Positions 25,657 to 33,768 of a stretch of DNA of 64,000 nt are shown here, in pieces (position 1 is the stretch's first letter; each line of letters opens with the position of its first letter). Source of the stretch: an uncultured Rhizobiaceae group bacterium (lineage in GTDB: Bacteria > Pseudomonadota > Alphaproteobacteria > Rhizobiales > Rhizobiaceae); the NCBI GenBank assembly GCA_937930845.1, contig CALHBJ010000008.1, forward strand, positions 1-64,000. Direction: 5' to 3'. The position numbers and the translations under genes were made by a program. The notes beneath the pieces are model-generated. The model worked only from the letters and a program-made list of their open reading frames with translations, ran no database searches and had not been told where the DNA came from.

Positions 25657-27087
25657 ATGGCTGCAGTTGAACAAGCCGACATCGCTACACAAGACGCTCT
25701 AATTGTCGATGAGTTGATTGCCCGTGCCCGCACCGCACAGGCGGCATTTGAAAACGGCGCAACCCAGGCGCGTTATGATCAGGCGGCACTGGCGGCAGCG
25801 TGGGCATTGATGGAACCAACGCGCAATGAAGAACTGGCGACATTGGCTGTGGCTACCACCGGGCTGGGCAATGTCAAAGACAAGATAACAAAGAACCATC
25901 GCAAGACGCTGGGTGTTCTGCGCGATATCAAAAACGCCAAAACCTGCGGCATTATCAAAGACGACCCGACAAGCGGTATCACGGAAATTGCCCGCCCTGT
26001 TGGCGTAGTGGCCGCCGTGGTGCCGTCCACCAATCCGGTGGCAACGCCCACCAACAATGTGGTCAACGCACTTAAATGCGGCAATGCCGTTATTCTCTCC
26101 CCATCGCCCAAGGGCGTTCAGGTGTGTGAAAAGCTGGTCGGCTATATGCACATCGAATTGGACAAGATTGGCGCAGACCGCGATCTGGTGCAGATGATTC
26201 CAGCCCCGGTTTCCAAAGCCAAGGCACAGCGTTTGATGGAAGCGGCCGACTTGCTGGTGGTCACGGGCAGCCAGAACAATGTGAAGCGGGCTTATTCTTC
26301 TGGCACACCAGCCATTGGCGTAGGTGCAGGCAATGTGAGCGTGATTGTTGATGAGAGCGCCGATTTGGAGGATGCGGCGCGCAAAATCACGGCCTCAAAA
26401 ACATTCGACAATTCCACATCCTGCTCATCGGAAAACGCGCTGATTGTGCTCGACGCCGTATTCGACAATTTTCTTGCCGCACTTCACAAGGCTGGTGGTC
26501 GCCGGCTTGATTCAGCAAATGACAAGAAGCTCAAATCCGCCTTGTTTGGCGGTGGCCATCTCAACCGTGCTTTGCTGGCTCAGGACATCGATAAGGTGAT
26601 CGGCATTGCTGATCTTGATGTGGATGATGCGGACACGGCGCGCTTCATGTTGATTGATGGGGAAGGTGTTGGCGAAGCCTATCCGGAATCTGGCGAGAAA
26701 CTTTCACTTGTCACAACACTGTACCGCGCCCGCGATTTTGACCATGCCTGCCAATTGGCGCGGGATATTTTCCAATATATTGGCGCAGGACACTCAATCG
26801 GCATCCACACCCAAGATGACACCCGTGCCATGGCGTTGGGCGCGTCCATGCCGACCTGTCGTGTGATCGTCAATCAGGCCCATTGCTTTGCCACCGGAGG
26901 TTCCTTTGACAATGGCATGCCGTTTTCTCTGTCAATGGGATGTGGCTCATGGGGTGGCAATTCCATTGATGAGAATTTCAATCACACGCATCTGATGAAC
27001 ATCACCAAGATCGTGCGCCCCATACCGGCGCGCGAACCGGCATTGGACGACATATTTGCCGATTACTGGGAGCAGTTTGGCCGATGA
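25657..27087 (+). CDS. Acylating aldehyde dehydrogenase, sulfoacetaldehyde dehydrogenase (SauS) type
   Basis: A 476-residue CoA-dependent aldehyde dehydrogenase. The ALDH fold is shown by GVVAAVVPSTNPVATP and by catalytic Cys256 in NSTSCSSE. It lacks the extra domains of AdhE. In sulfoacetate degraders SauS interconverts sulfoacetyl-CoA and sulfoacetaldehyde with NADP(H). Here a ligase follows in an ATGA overlap and a transporter precedes it, matching that pathway's gene set. Acetaldehyde or succinate-semialdehyde CoA-acylating activity are alternatives that sequence alone does not exclude. Confidence 0.7.
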   Translation: MAAVEQADIATQDALIVDELIARARTAQAAFENGATQARYDQAALAAAWALMEPTRNEELATLAVATTGLGNVKDKITKNHRKTLGVLRDIKNAKTCGIIKDDPTSGITEIARPVGVVAAVVPSTNPVATPTNNVVNALKCGNAVILSPSPKGVQVCEKLVGYMHIELDKIGADRDLVQMIPAPVSKAKAQRLMEAADLLVVTGSQNNVKRAYSSGTPAIGVGAGNVSVIVDESADLEDAARKITASKTFDNSTSCSSENALIVLDAVFDNFLAALHKAGGRRLDSANDKKLKSALFGGGHLNRALLAQDIDKVIGIADLDVDDADTARFMLIDGEGVGEAYPESGEKLSLVTTLYRARDFDHACQLARDIFQYIGAGHSIGIHTQDDTRAMALGASMPTCRVIVNQAHCFATGGSFDNGMPFSLSMGCGSWGGNSIDENFNHTHLMNITKIVRPIPAREPALDDIFADYWEQFGR

Positions 27088-28610
27088 ACGCCAAGACCCA
27101 GGGACTTTCACTGCGCGACCTCATCGACAAACGTGCCGATGAAACTCCCGATCGTCCGTTTCTCGTCGACCCCGATAGTGCAGATCTGTTGACCTATGGG
27201 GCATTGCGCGAGGCGGTTCGTGCACTGGGTCAGATATTGGCCGAACAGAATGTGCAGCCCGGCGATACAATCGGTTATGCCATGCATAATGGCATCGATA
27301 CGGCCAAGGTCATTTTGGGGCTGTTCTATGGCGGGTATCTGGCAACGGCGATCAATCTCGTTTCGGGCAAGAACACAATTGCCCATGTGCTCACCCATAG
27401 CCGCGCGCGCATTGTGTTTTGTCAGGCACAGACCCGGTCGCTGATTGAAGAGGCCGTCGCGCTTAACCCACAAAGTGAAGCGATTGAGTTGCTTGATGTG
27501 GCGGCCATCGACTTCCAGCTTCCCGCACCCCAAACCTCCATCAAGCACCGCCCTGGTTGCGACGATGATGGCCTGTTGATGTATACATCCGGGACGACAG
27601 GGGTGCCGAAGGGCGTGGTGCTCACCCATGGCAATTTGATTGCCGGAGGCACCAATGCGGTTATTGCCCATGAACTGACAGCGAAGGACCGGGGCCTGTG
27701 CGTTCTGCCGCTATATCATATCAATGGATTATGCGTCACGCTGTTGGGCGCGCTTGCATCCGGCTCAAGCCTGATCATGCCCCAGCGTTTCTCGGTTACG
27801 CATTTTTGGGACCAGTTGCGCAGCCAAAAGGGTACCTGGTTTTCCGTTGTGCCGACCCAGATTTCATATTTGCTTAACGAGGCAGTTACCAATGGCCATG
27901 TGGAAACCGGCCTGGAGCAGGTACGTTTCGGTCGTTCAGCCTCGGCCCCATTGTCACCGGATGTACAACAGGCATTTGAACGTATGTTTCAGGTGCCGAT
28001 CATCGAGACTATGGGACTGACCGAAACTGCCGCACAAATTCTTTCCAATCCCATGCACGGCACACGCAAAATCGGCTCGCCCGGCATCGCCTATGGCAAT
28101 GACATCATGGTTGCGGATGGAGACCAGCGGGAATTGCCCCGGTGCACTGAAGGAGAGGTGCTGGTGCGTGGCCCCAACGTGATGAAAGGGTATTTGCGCA
28201 ATCACGAAGCTACGCAAGCGTGTCTGTTACCATCGGGGTGGTTGAGAACCGGCGACCTTGGCCGGATGGACGCCGATGGCTTTGTGTTCATCACGGGGCG
28301 CTTGAAAGAACTGATCATCAAGGGGGGAGAAAATATTGCGCCACGCGAAGTGGATGAAGCGCTTTATTCTCATCCCGATGTGATTGAGGCCGCCGCGTTT
28401 GGCCGCGCCTGCCCCCAATACGGGCAGCGCGTGGAAGCGGGGGTTAAATTGCGCGACGGATCAAGTCTGGAACCCACTGACCTGATTGCTCTTTGCCAGG
28501 AACGTCTTGGCAAATTCAAAGCGCCGGATTCAATTCATGTTCTGCCGGAGTTGCCCAAAGGCCCCTCCGGCAAAATTCAGCGCACACGGTTGCAAGACCT
28601 AACCGCTTGA
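27084..28610 (+). CDS. AMP-forming acyl-CoA ligase, sulfoacetate-CoA ligase (SauT) type
   Basis: A 508-residue adenylate-forming enzyme with core motifs YTSGTTGVPKGV, GLTETAAQ, the GD hinge and the C-terminal catalytic Lys region (PKGPSGKIQR). It would activate a carboxylic acid with ATP and CoA. Four-base overlap (ATGA) with the acylating aldehyde dehydrogenase links it to that step, as in SauT-SauS, where sulfoacetate becomes sulfoacetyl-CoA and then sulfoacetaldehyde. Sulfoacetaldehyde acetyltransferase (Xsc), needed next, is not in the window. Malonate or oxalate ligase activity are alternatives. Confidence 0.68.
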   Translation: MNAKTQGLSLRDLIDKRADETPDRPFLVDPDSADLLTYGALREAVRALGQILAEQNVQPGDTIGYAMHNGIDTAKVILGLFYGGYLATAINLVSGKNTIAHVLTHSRARIVFCQAQTRSLIEEAVALNPQSEAIELLDVAAIDFQLPAPQTSIKHRPGCDDDGLLMYTSGTTGVPKGVVLTHGNLIAGGTNAVIAHELTAKDRGLCVLPLYHINGLCVTLLGALASGSSLIMPQRFSVTHFWDQLRSQKGTWFSVVPTQISYLLNEAVTNGHVETGLEQVRFGRSASAPLSPDVQQAFERMFQVPIIETMGLTETAAQILSNPMHGTRKIGSPGIAYGNDIMVADGDQRELPRCTEGEVLVRGPNVMKGYLRNHEATQACLLPSGWLRTGDLGRMDADGFVFITGRLKELIIKGGENIAPREVDEALYSHPDVIEAAAFGRACPQYGQRVEAGVKLRDGSSLEPTDLIALCQERLGKFKAPDSIHVLPELPKGPSGKIQRTRLQDLTA

Positions 28611-28632
28611 AGGCCGGATCGGCGCAGACTTG

Positions 28633-28995
28633 TTACTTGCACTGATAGGCTACGGCGCAGTTGCGACTGTCTGCGGCGATGACAAATCTGGGAACCTGAA
28701 TGGTGTCGCCACGGCAGATCGCCCGGTTGTTGTAGCGAGCCGGGAAACCGCCATAAATTCGCACAATACGCCCAGAGCGCGAACGCATGGAGATCTGGCC
28801 GTTTCTTTCATAATTTTTCTTCGCCTGAGTGCAGCTTAGATTATTGCTTATGGCTTGTGCGCTGGCAGTGGTTGGGATGAATGTTGCCATCGTCAAAGCT
28901 GTGGCTGCCATCGTGATTGCCAGCCCAGCAGAAACACCTGCCGTGCTGGTAATTACGTCAGTTACAGGCTCGTGTGTCTTGGTATGGATGTTCAT
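28633..28995 (-). CDS. Small secreted hypothetical protein
   Basis: A 120-residue protein from the ATG at 28995, with GGAAGG eight bases upstream. A signal peptide with a long hydrophobic segment ends near TTASA around residue 45. The mature part is basic and has four cysteines (SCTQ, ICRG, NCAV, QCK), suggesting two disulfides. No family is recognised. It converges on the acyl-CoA ligase gene and is probably transcribed alone. Confidence 0.65.
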   Translation of the reverse strand: MNIHTKTHEPVTDVITSTAGVSAGLAITMAATALTMATFIPTTASAQAISNNLSCTQAKKNYERNGQISMRSRSGRIVRIYGGFPARYNNRAICRGDTIQVPRFVIAADSRNCAVAYQCK

Positions 28996-29121
28996 GTCCG
29001 TCGCCTTCCGAAGTTGTTCTCTCCCTGAGCAATAACGTAACCCGGCGCCATTTGGTTTCACGATGCATGACACCGACGTGACAGTGCATGACTTTAGCGT
29101 GACGAGATCAACGATGGACCT

Positions 29122-30765
29122 CTAATCCTCGTTGAGGAAATTCTGTCGCACTTTGCCACGGTATTTTTCGGTCAGTTCATCCGGCACTTCCGTGCCATCC
29201 GCTAGGAACGGCAAGATACCGCGCCGCAGGGAGCGCCCTCGCATGGCTTCGATATCAGCATTCGAGCGGGTAACCCGCTGGGACATGCGCCGCCCCCATT
29301 GGGCAAGATAATCGTAAAGCCGGTCCACTTCGCCGCTGTGGCTGTCTCCCTTGGCGAGATCATGAAATTCCTGCGGGTCTTTGAGCAAATCAAACAGCAT
29401 TGGGCGAAAACCGCCTTCCGCGTGGATCAGCTTATAACGACCGTCAAACACCATGAAGAGCCGCGCGTCCTTGGTCTCAAGCCCAAGCCTGGCGCATTGG
29501 GGCGTTGCCGAATAGTCAAATTCACTGATGGCAAAATCGCGCAGTTTTGTTTGCACACCATGGATCAAAGGCAACAATGAACGCCCTTCGACAATGTGTT
29601 CGGGCACGGTGCCACCGGCACTCTCAATAAATGTGGCGGCCAGATCTATGCTTTCCACCAGCGCATCACAGGTTGTGCCCCGTGTGCCATCGGCCTGTTG
29701 GCGCGGGTCATAAATGATCATCGGCACTTTCACCGAGGGCTCGTGAAACAGGTCTTTCTCGCCAAGCCAGTGGTCGCCCAAATAGTCGCCATGGTCAGAG
29801 GTGAGGACAATCATCGTATCCTTCAAACGGCCATTGTCTTCCAGGTAATCGAGCAAGCGGCCCAATTGGTCATCGCATTGTTTGATCAGGCCCATATAGG
29901 CGGGAATGACCTTCTGGCGTACTTCATCCTTCTGGAAAGCCGTTGCAATGCGGTTTTCCATATAGGCCTGAAACACCGGATGGGGGTTTTCACGCTCGAC
30001 CATTGAACGGGTTGCAGCCGGCACCGCGTTCAATCCGTACATGTTGTGGTAAGGCGCCGGCACAATATAGGGCCAATGGGGCTTGATGTAGCTCACATGG
30101 GCGCACCAGGGATTTTGTGCCTGTTCAATGAATTCGATTGTCTTGGTGGTGAGCCAGGGGGTTTCGCTGTCTTCTTCACGAATATTGGCGGGTTTATCGG
30201 CGTTTTTGAAAATCCAGCCGCTGGCGATTTCATCCCCATCAACACCAGCATTGGCGAAATCCGCCCAGGGATTTTCGCTCTCATACCCTTTGGATTTCAA
30301 ATATTCATTATAGGGAGAGCGGCGCTCGTCATAAAATCCATCGGGGCCGTGTCCCCATAATCCATCATCGCGAATCCAGGTGTCAAAGCCACATTCCGCC
30401 TGCCTTGCACCGATTTCACTGTCGGCACTCAAGCCCAGCCGGGCCATGCCCTCTTTGTCGACCGCCATATGGGTTTTGCCAATGAGCCAGCAGTCCATAC
30501 CTTCTTTGCGCAGGTGATCGCCCATGGTCTGTTCACCCACACGCAGCGGAAAGCCATTCCATTGGGCACCGTGGCTTGAGGTATAACGCCCGGTGTAGAA
30601 ACTCATGCGCGATGCGCCGCAGATGGGCGACTGCACATAGGCATTGGTGAAACGAACTCCCATCGCCGCCACTTTGTCGAAATTCGGCGTGTGAAGATGG
30701 GGATGCCCGGCGCAACTGAGATAATCGAAACGCAGCTGATCATACATGATGAACAGGATGTTCAT
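29122..30765 (-). CDS. Sulfatase / phosphonate monoester hydrolase family enzyme
   Basis: A 547-residue alkaline-phosphatase superfamily protein. The active-site Cys49 lies in CGASR, fitting the C-x-A/P-x-R motif that is converted to formylglycine. Asp9 (metal) and the SDHGDYLGDH motif are present. No signal peptide, so it is cytoplasmic. Choline sulfatases and phosphonate-monoester hydrolases both have this layout; the latter is favoured by the overall length and no-signal feature, but not decided. The start at 30765 has AAGGAG nine bases upstream. Its placement beside a putative C2 sulfonate operon makes a sulfur scavenging role possible. Confidence 0.8.
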   Translation of the reverse strand: MNILFIMYDQLRFDYLSCAGHPHLHTPNFDKVAAMGVRFTNAYVQSPICGASRMSFYTGRYTSSHGAQWNGFPLRVGEQTMGDHLRKEGMDCWLIGKTHMAVDKEGMARLGLSADSEIGARQAECGFDTWIRDDGLWGHGPDGFYDERRSPYNEYLKSKGYESENPWADFANAGVDGDEIASGWIFKNADKPANIREEDSETPWLTTKTIEFIEQAQNPWCAHVSYIKPHWPYIVPAPYHNMYGLNAVPAATRSMVERENPHPVFQAYMENRIATAFQKDEVRQKVIPAYMGLIKQCDDQLGRLLDYLEDNGRLKDTMIVLTSDHGDYLGDHWLGEKDLFHEPSVKVPMIIYDPRQQADGTRGTTCDALVESIDLAATFIESAGGTVPEHIVEGRSLLPLIHGVQTKLRDFAISEFDYSATPQCARLGLETKDARLFMVFDGRYKLIHAEGGFRPMLFDLLKDPQEFHDLAKGDSHSGEVDRLYDYLAQWGRRMSQRVTRSNADIEAMRGRSLRRGILPFLADGTEVPDELTEKYRGKVRQNFLNED

Positions 30766-31102
30766 GGAAAGCATCTCCTTGCAGTTCCACCTGTTCCGAC
30801 GTCAGACCAGTGGTACGGATTCCCTATCGTTTTCTGACCAGAGTTGGAATGTCAAAGCGGCCTGTTTGGAAAAAACTTGCCGCTCGTGTTTAGAAAATTT
30901 CCAATCTGGAGTAAGATAATCTTCTTTTGAGATCGCAATTTTATTATATAATTCAGCTGATTAAACTCTAAATCATATTACTTGAGGGTCAAATTACACC
31001 ATTTGACTCTTCTGCGCGCCAATCATAGTGGAGAATTGTAATCTTGTTTAATGCATTGGCGCAGCGAACGTCTGGCAGTGCGCCCCTGGAAGGACCGAAA
31101 CG
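30766..31102. other. AT-rich intergenic region with an Irr-type box
   Basis: These 337 bases separate the divergent sulfatase and iron-binding protein genes. They hold no credible ORF, are AT-rich in the middle, and contain the candidate Irr box at 30889-30905. Confidence 0.5.
30889..30905. promoter_or_regulatory. Candidate iron-control (ICE/Irr-like) box
   Basis: TTTAGAA, AAT, TTCCAAT resembles the ICE motif TTTAGAA-N3-TTCTAAA with 12 of 14 arm positions matched. It lies about 200 bases before the iron-binding protein gene. Irr in Rhizobiales acts at such boxes. This is a motif match only. Confidence 0.4.
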
Positions 31103-32146
31103 ATGACATCTATCTTGAAATCAAGCCTTGCATTGCTGGTGGTCAGCACCGTATCGCTGGCACCGGCCATCGCCCTGGCCGAAGGCGTTGTGAATGTCTA
31201 TTCCTACCGCCAGCCCGGGCTTATCAAGCCGCTGATGGATGCATTTACCGCACAGACCGGCATTGCCACGAAAGTGCTGTTTGCCAAGAAGGGGCTTGGA
31301 CAGCGTATCAAGGCTGAGGGTGTCAATTCACCGGCTGATGTGTTGCTGACGGTTGATATCGGCCGGCTGGATGCCGCCAAGACTCTGGGCATTACCCAAG
31401 CCGTGCAAAGCGATGCGATCAATGGAAATATTCCCACCCAATATCGCGACCCGGCAGGTCATTGGTTTGGCCTGACAACCCGCGCACGGGTGGTCTATGC
31501 CTCTAAAGAACGGGTAAAGCAGGATACGATTTCTTATGAAGAATTAGCCGACCCCAAATGGAAAGGGCGTGTTTGCACCCGCTCAGGACAGCATGTGTAT
31601 TCCATTGGCCTTATTGCATCTGTCATTTCCCATGCGGGTGAAGAAGCGGCGGAAAAATGGCTCGCCGGTGTGCGCAGCAATCTTGCACGCAAGCCCACCG
31701 GCAATGACCGGGCGCAGGTGAAATCAATCTTTTCGGGTGAATGCGATATCTCACTGGGCAATACCTATTACATGGGTCTCATGCAGACCAATACGAAAGA
31801 TCCCGAACAGCAGGATTGGGCAGCATCCATCAAAATTCTGTTTCCCAATTCGCAAGACCGCGGCACCCATGTGAATGTTGCCGGAATGGTGATGGCTAAA
31901 CACGCACCTAATCAGGAAAACGCCCGCAAGCTGATGGAATTCCTGTCCAGCGAAAAAGCCCAGCAGATCTACGGCTCAGCGAATTTTGAATACCCCGTTA
32001 TGCCAGGTGTGGCCCCCGATGAGCGCACAGCCTCGTGGGGCACTTTAAAAGCGGATGTTCTGCCACTTGCAGAAATTGCAAAGCAGCGCACCAAGGCATC
32101 CGAACTGGTGGATAAAGTCGGGTTTGATGACGGCCCAGCGTCTTAA
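31103..32146 (+). CDS. Periplasmic Fe(III)-binding protein of an ABC importer
   Basis: A 347-residue protein with a Sec signal peptide (cleavage near AIALA at about 26) and the class I iron-binding fold of the FutA/FbpA/AfuA family. Family residues include NVYSYRQPGL at the start of the mature part, and the late pair of Tyr residues in NTYYMG that bind Fe(III). AAGGA is upstream of the start. No permease or ATPase lies beside it, so partner genes must be elsewhere. Iron regulators and a candidate Irr box in the neighbourhood fit. Confidence 0.88.
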   Translation: MTSILKSSLALLVVSTVSLAPAIALAEGVVNVYSYRQPGLIKPLMDAFTAQTGIATKVLFAKKGLGQRIKAEGVNSPADVLLTVDIGRLDAAKTLGITQAVQSDAINGNIPTQYRDPAGHWFGLTTRARVVYASKERVKQDTISYEELADPKWKGRVCTRSGQHVYSIGLIASVISHAGEEAAEKWLAGVRSNLARKPTGNDRAQVKSIFSGECDISLGNTYYMGLMQTNTKDPEQQDWAASIKILFPNSQDRGTHVNVAGMVMAKHAPNQENARKLMEFLSSEKAQQIYGSANFEYPVMPGVAPDERTASWGTLKADVLPLAEIAKQRTKASELVDKVGFDDGPAS

Positions 32147-32192
32147 TCGTTCAAGCCGTTAGCGCCGTAATTCATAGGCGGCAAACACTGAT

Positions 32193-32215
32193 GCGCGGGC
32201 CTTTTGGGCCTGCGC
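32193..32215. terminator. GC-rich hairpin between convergent genes
   Basis: A 9-bp stem (GCGCGGGCC with GGCCTGCGC, one G-T wobble) with a five-base loop sits between the ends of the iron-binding protein gene and the small minus-strand gene. No clear T run follows on either strand, so termination is only likely. Confidence 0.4.
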
Positions 32216-32236
32216 AACATTGCCAGGAGAGCTGGC

Positions 32237-32491
32237 CTATTGAAATACGGACTGGGACCGCAATCTCGATTTGATAAATTCGTAGGTTTGCAGGTCCACG
32301 AGATAGCGCGATGTGAAAAGACGGAACGGACCGTGTTTCACCTTTACGCGACAATCGCCCACATGGCCCCGCTTCAATAATACATTTTCCCGATATTTTG
32401 CTTTGCGCAATATGGTGTCTACAAGACCTGAGTCTTCCCCAAATACCATGTCCAAGCCGCCCCTGCTCACATGAATATGTAACGTTTTCAA
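32237..32491 (-). CDS. Small protein of an unrecognised family (paralogue of the 33407-33625 product)
   Basis: An 84-residue basic protein, start uncertain (TTG 32491 used; no clear RBS; GTG 32470 possible). Its C-terminal half, RVKVKHGPFRLFTSRYLVD then TYEFIKSRLR, aligns with the product at 33407-33625, which reads RIKIKHGLFNAFTKRYEAD then TYVKVKSLLR. Shared positions are strongly conserved, including KHG-F--FT-RY. No known domain or transmembrane segment was recognised. It lies just downstream of rirA on the same strand. Confidence 0.55.
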   Translation of the reverse strand: MKTLHIHVSRGGLDMVFGEDSGLVDTILRKAKYRENVLLKRGHVGDCRVKVKHGPFRLFTSRYLVDLQTYEFIKSRLRSQSVFQ

Positions 32492-32624
32492 GCATCTATT
32501 GATGCATTCTTATGGTTAGCAAAGAGTTATTGCCGCAACGTCAGGCTGCTTAGATAAATGAATTTTGTGCCAGATCACGCGAAATTGCCGCAGGGCACAG
32601 ACCGGATTTCTAACGGGGGTGGAG

Positions 32625-33089
32625 TTACCGGCGCGCGCTTAATGGTTCAAACTTAGCCGCTTCCAATTGCAACAAGACATGGAGATTGCGCTCATTGTTG
32701 GTCAGATCGGCCAATGTGTACCGGTCCAGCACCTCGAAGAAGGCCAGCAGGGCCTCATTGAGGGCCTTGTTCAATCCGCATGTTCCAACCAATGCACAGG
32801 ACGGATCATCGGATTCAAAACATTCAGCGAGGGCAAAATTTTCTTCTGTGGCGCGAACCACATCCCCAAGAACAATCTCTGCGGCAGGTTTTGCCAGGCG
32901 AATGCCGCCATTGCGCCCACGCACCGAATGCACAAATCCGGTCCGGGTTAATTGCTGCACAATCTTCAACAGAAACTGCTCGGACAAACCATAAAACCCG
33001 GCGATGGAACTGACCCTGCTCAACCCATCATTGGAATCGCAATACATCATCATCCGGATTGCATAATTGGTTTGTTTGGTCAGTCTCAT
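32625..33089 (-). CDS. rirA: RirA-type Rrf2 iron-responsive regulator
   Basis: A 154-residue Rrf2-family repressor beginning MRLTKQTNYAIRMMMYC, matching the N-terminus of Rhizobium RirA almost exactly. The HTH covers about residues 24-45. Three cysteines at 90, 98 and 104 (C-x7-C-x5-C) have the RirA cluster-ligand pattern. RirA carries an Fe-S cluster and represses iron-uptake genes when iron is plentiful. A long perfect palindrome lies 36-60 bases upstream of the start. NsrR or other Rrf2 members are less likely given the N-terminal match. Confidence 0.87.
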   Translation of the reverse strand: MRLTKQTNYAIRMMMYCDSNDGLSRVSSIAGFYGLSEQFLLKIVQQLTRTGFVHSVRGRNGGIRLAKPAAEIVLGDVVRATEENFALAECFESDDPSCALVGTCGLNKALNEALLAFFEVLDRYTLADLTNNERNLHVLLQLEAAKFEPLSARR

Positions 33090-33406
33090 GGGGTCGAACG
33101 AACTCAGCTTTTGGCCTCACAACATTTCAAGAGTATCATACTCTTGAAAAATGAGCAGTGCTAAATTCGTGCCCGGCTGCGATTTCCAAAAAATTACAGA
33201 TGAAAAGACCGATGCACCATCAGATGCGTCGCGCCAGGGTTCGAAATTCAATTCTTTGCGATTTCAGTGAGATACGCTGAAATACATATCTTGCAAAAAT
33301 CAAATCAAGTGAAAATTCGAATTGGGGGGAATTCTCTGGAAACGTTCCGCAATATTATTGAGCATCAAACAAGTGTGCTCACTCAATTTACTAGATTTCG
33401 AATATC
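33090..33406. other. Intergenic region upstream of rirA
   Basis: 317 bases, AT-rich on the right side. The palindrome at 33125-33149 is the only clear element. A weak stem (GAGCA/TGCTC) near 33360-33390 could end the small gene to its right. No further gene is supported. Confidence 0.5.
33125..33149. promoter_or_regulatory. Perfect 11-bp-arm palindrome in the rirA promoter
   Basis: TTTCAAGAGTA, TCA, TACTCTTGAAA is an exact inverted repeat with a three-base centre, 36-60 bases from the rirA start. Its size suits a dimeric Rrf2 protein, so RirA autoregulation is the natural reading. It does not clearly match the published IRO box. Confidence 0.6.
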
Positions 33407-33625
33407 TCAATTATTATTGCGTAGGTGAATACGGTCCTGCGCTTCGCGCAACAGCGACTTCACCTTAACATAGGTGTCGAAATCTGCCTCATAACGTTTG
33501 GTAAAGGCGTTAAATAAACCATGTTTTATTTTAATTCTCGCACTGCCATCTGATTTTTGACGTACAAAAATTTTATTTTTACGCTTTATAGCATCATTTA
33601 CTTGACTTAATACCTTGTCACTCAT
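33407..33625 (-). CDS. Small protein of an unrecognised family (paralogue of the 32237-32491 product)
   Basis: A 72-residue, lysine-rich, soluble protein with a helical N-terminus (VNDAIKRKNKIFV) followed by the same conserved core as its paralogue on the other side of rirA. ATG start at 33625. The conserved core (about residues 30-62) carries K-KHG, F, FT-RY, D, TY and KS-LR. It may be a nucleic-acid- or protein-binding module, but nothing shows that directly. Confidence 0.6.
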   Translation of the reverse strand: MSDKVLSQVNDAIKRKNKIFVRQKSDGSARIKIKHGLFNAFTKRYEADFDTYVKVKSLLREAQDRIHLRNNN

Positions 33626-33768
33626 TTGCTTTGCCCAAGCTCATAAATAATTACAACGGGACACAATCCGTCCCAACAGGTATCCTACATCAATATTGTT
33701 AATTTTACGAGAATCTCCCTTCTCAATTTATGAATACTTACGTAACGTAGCTTTTTACGAGCTGCATT

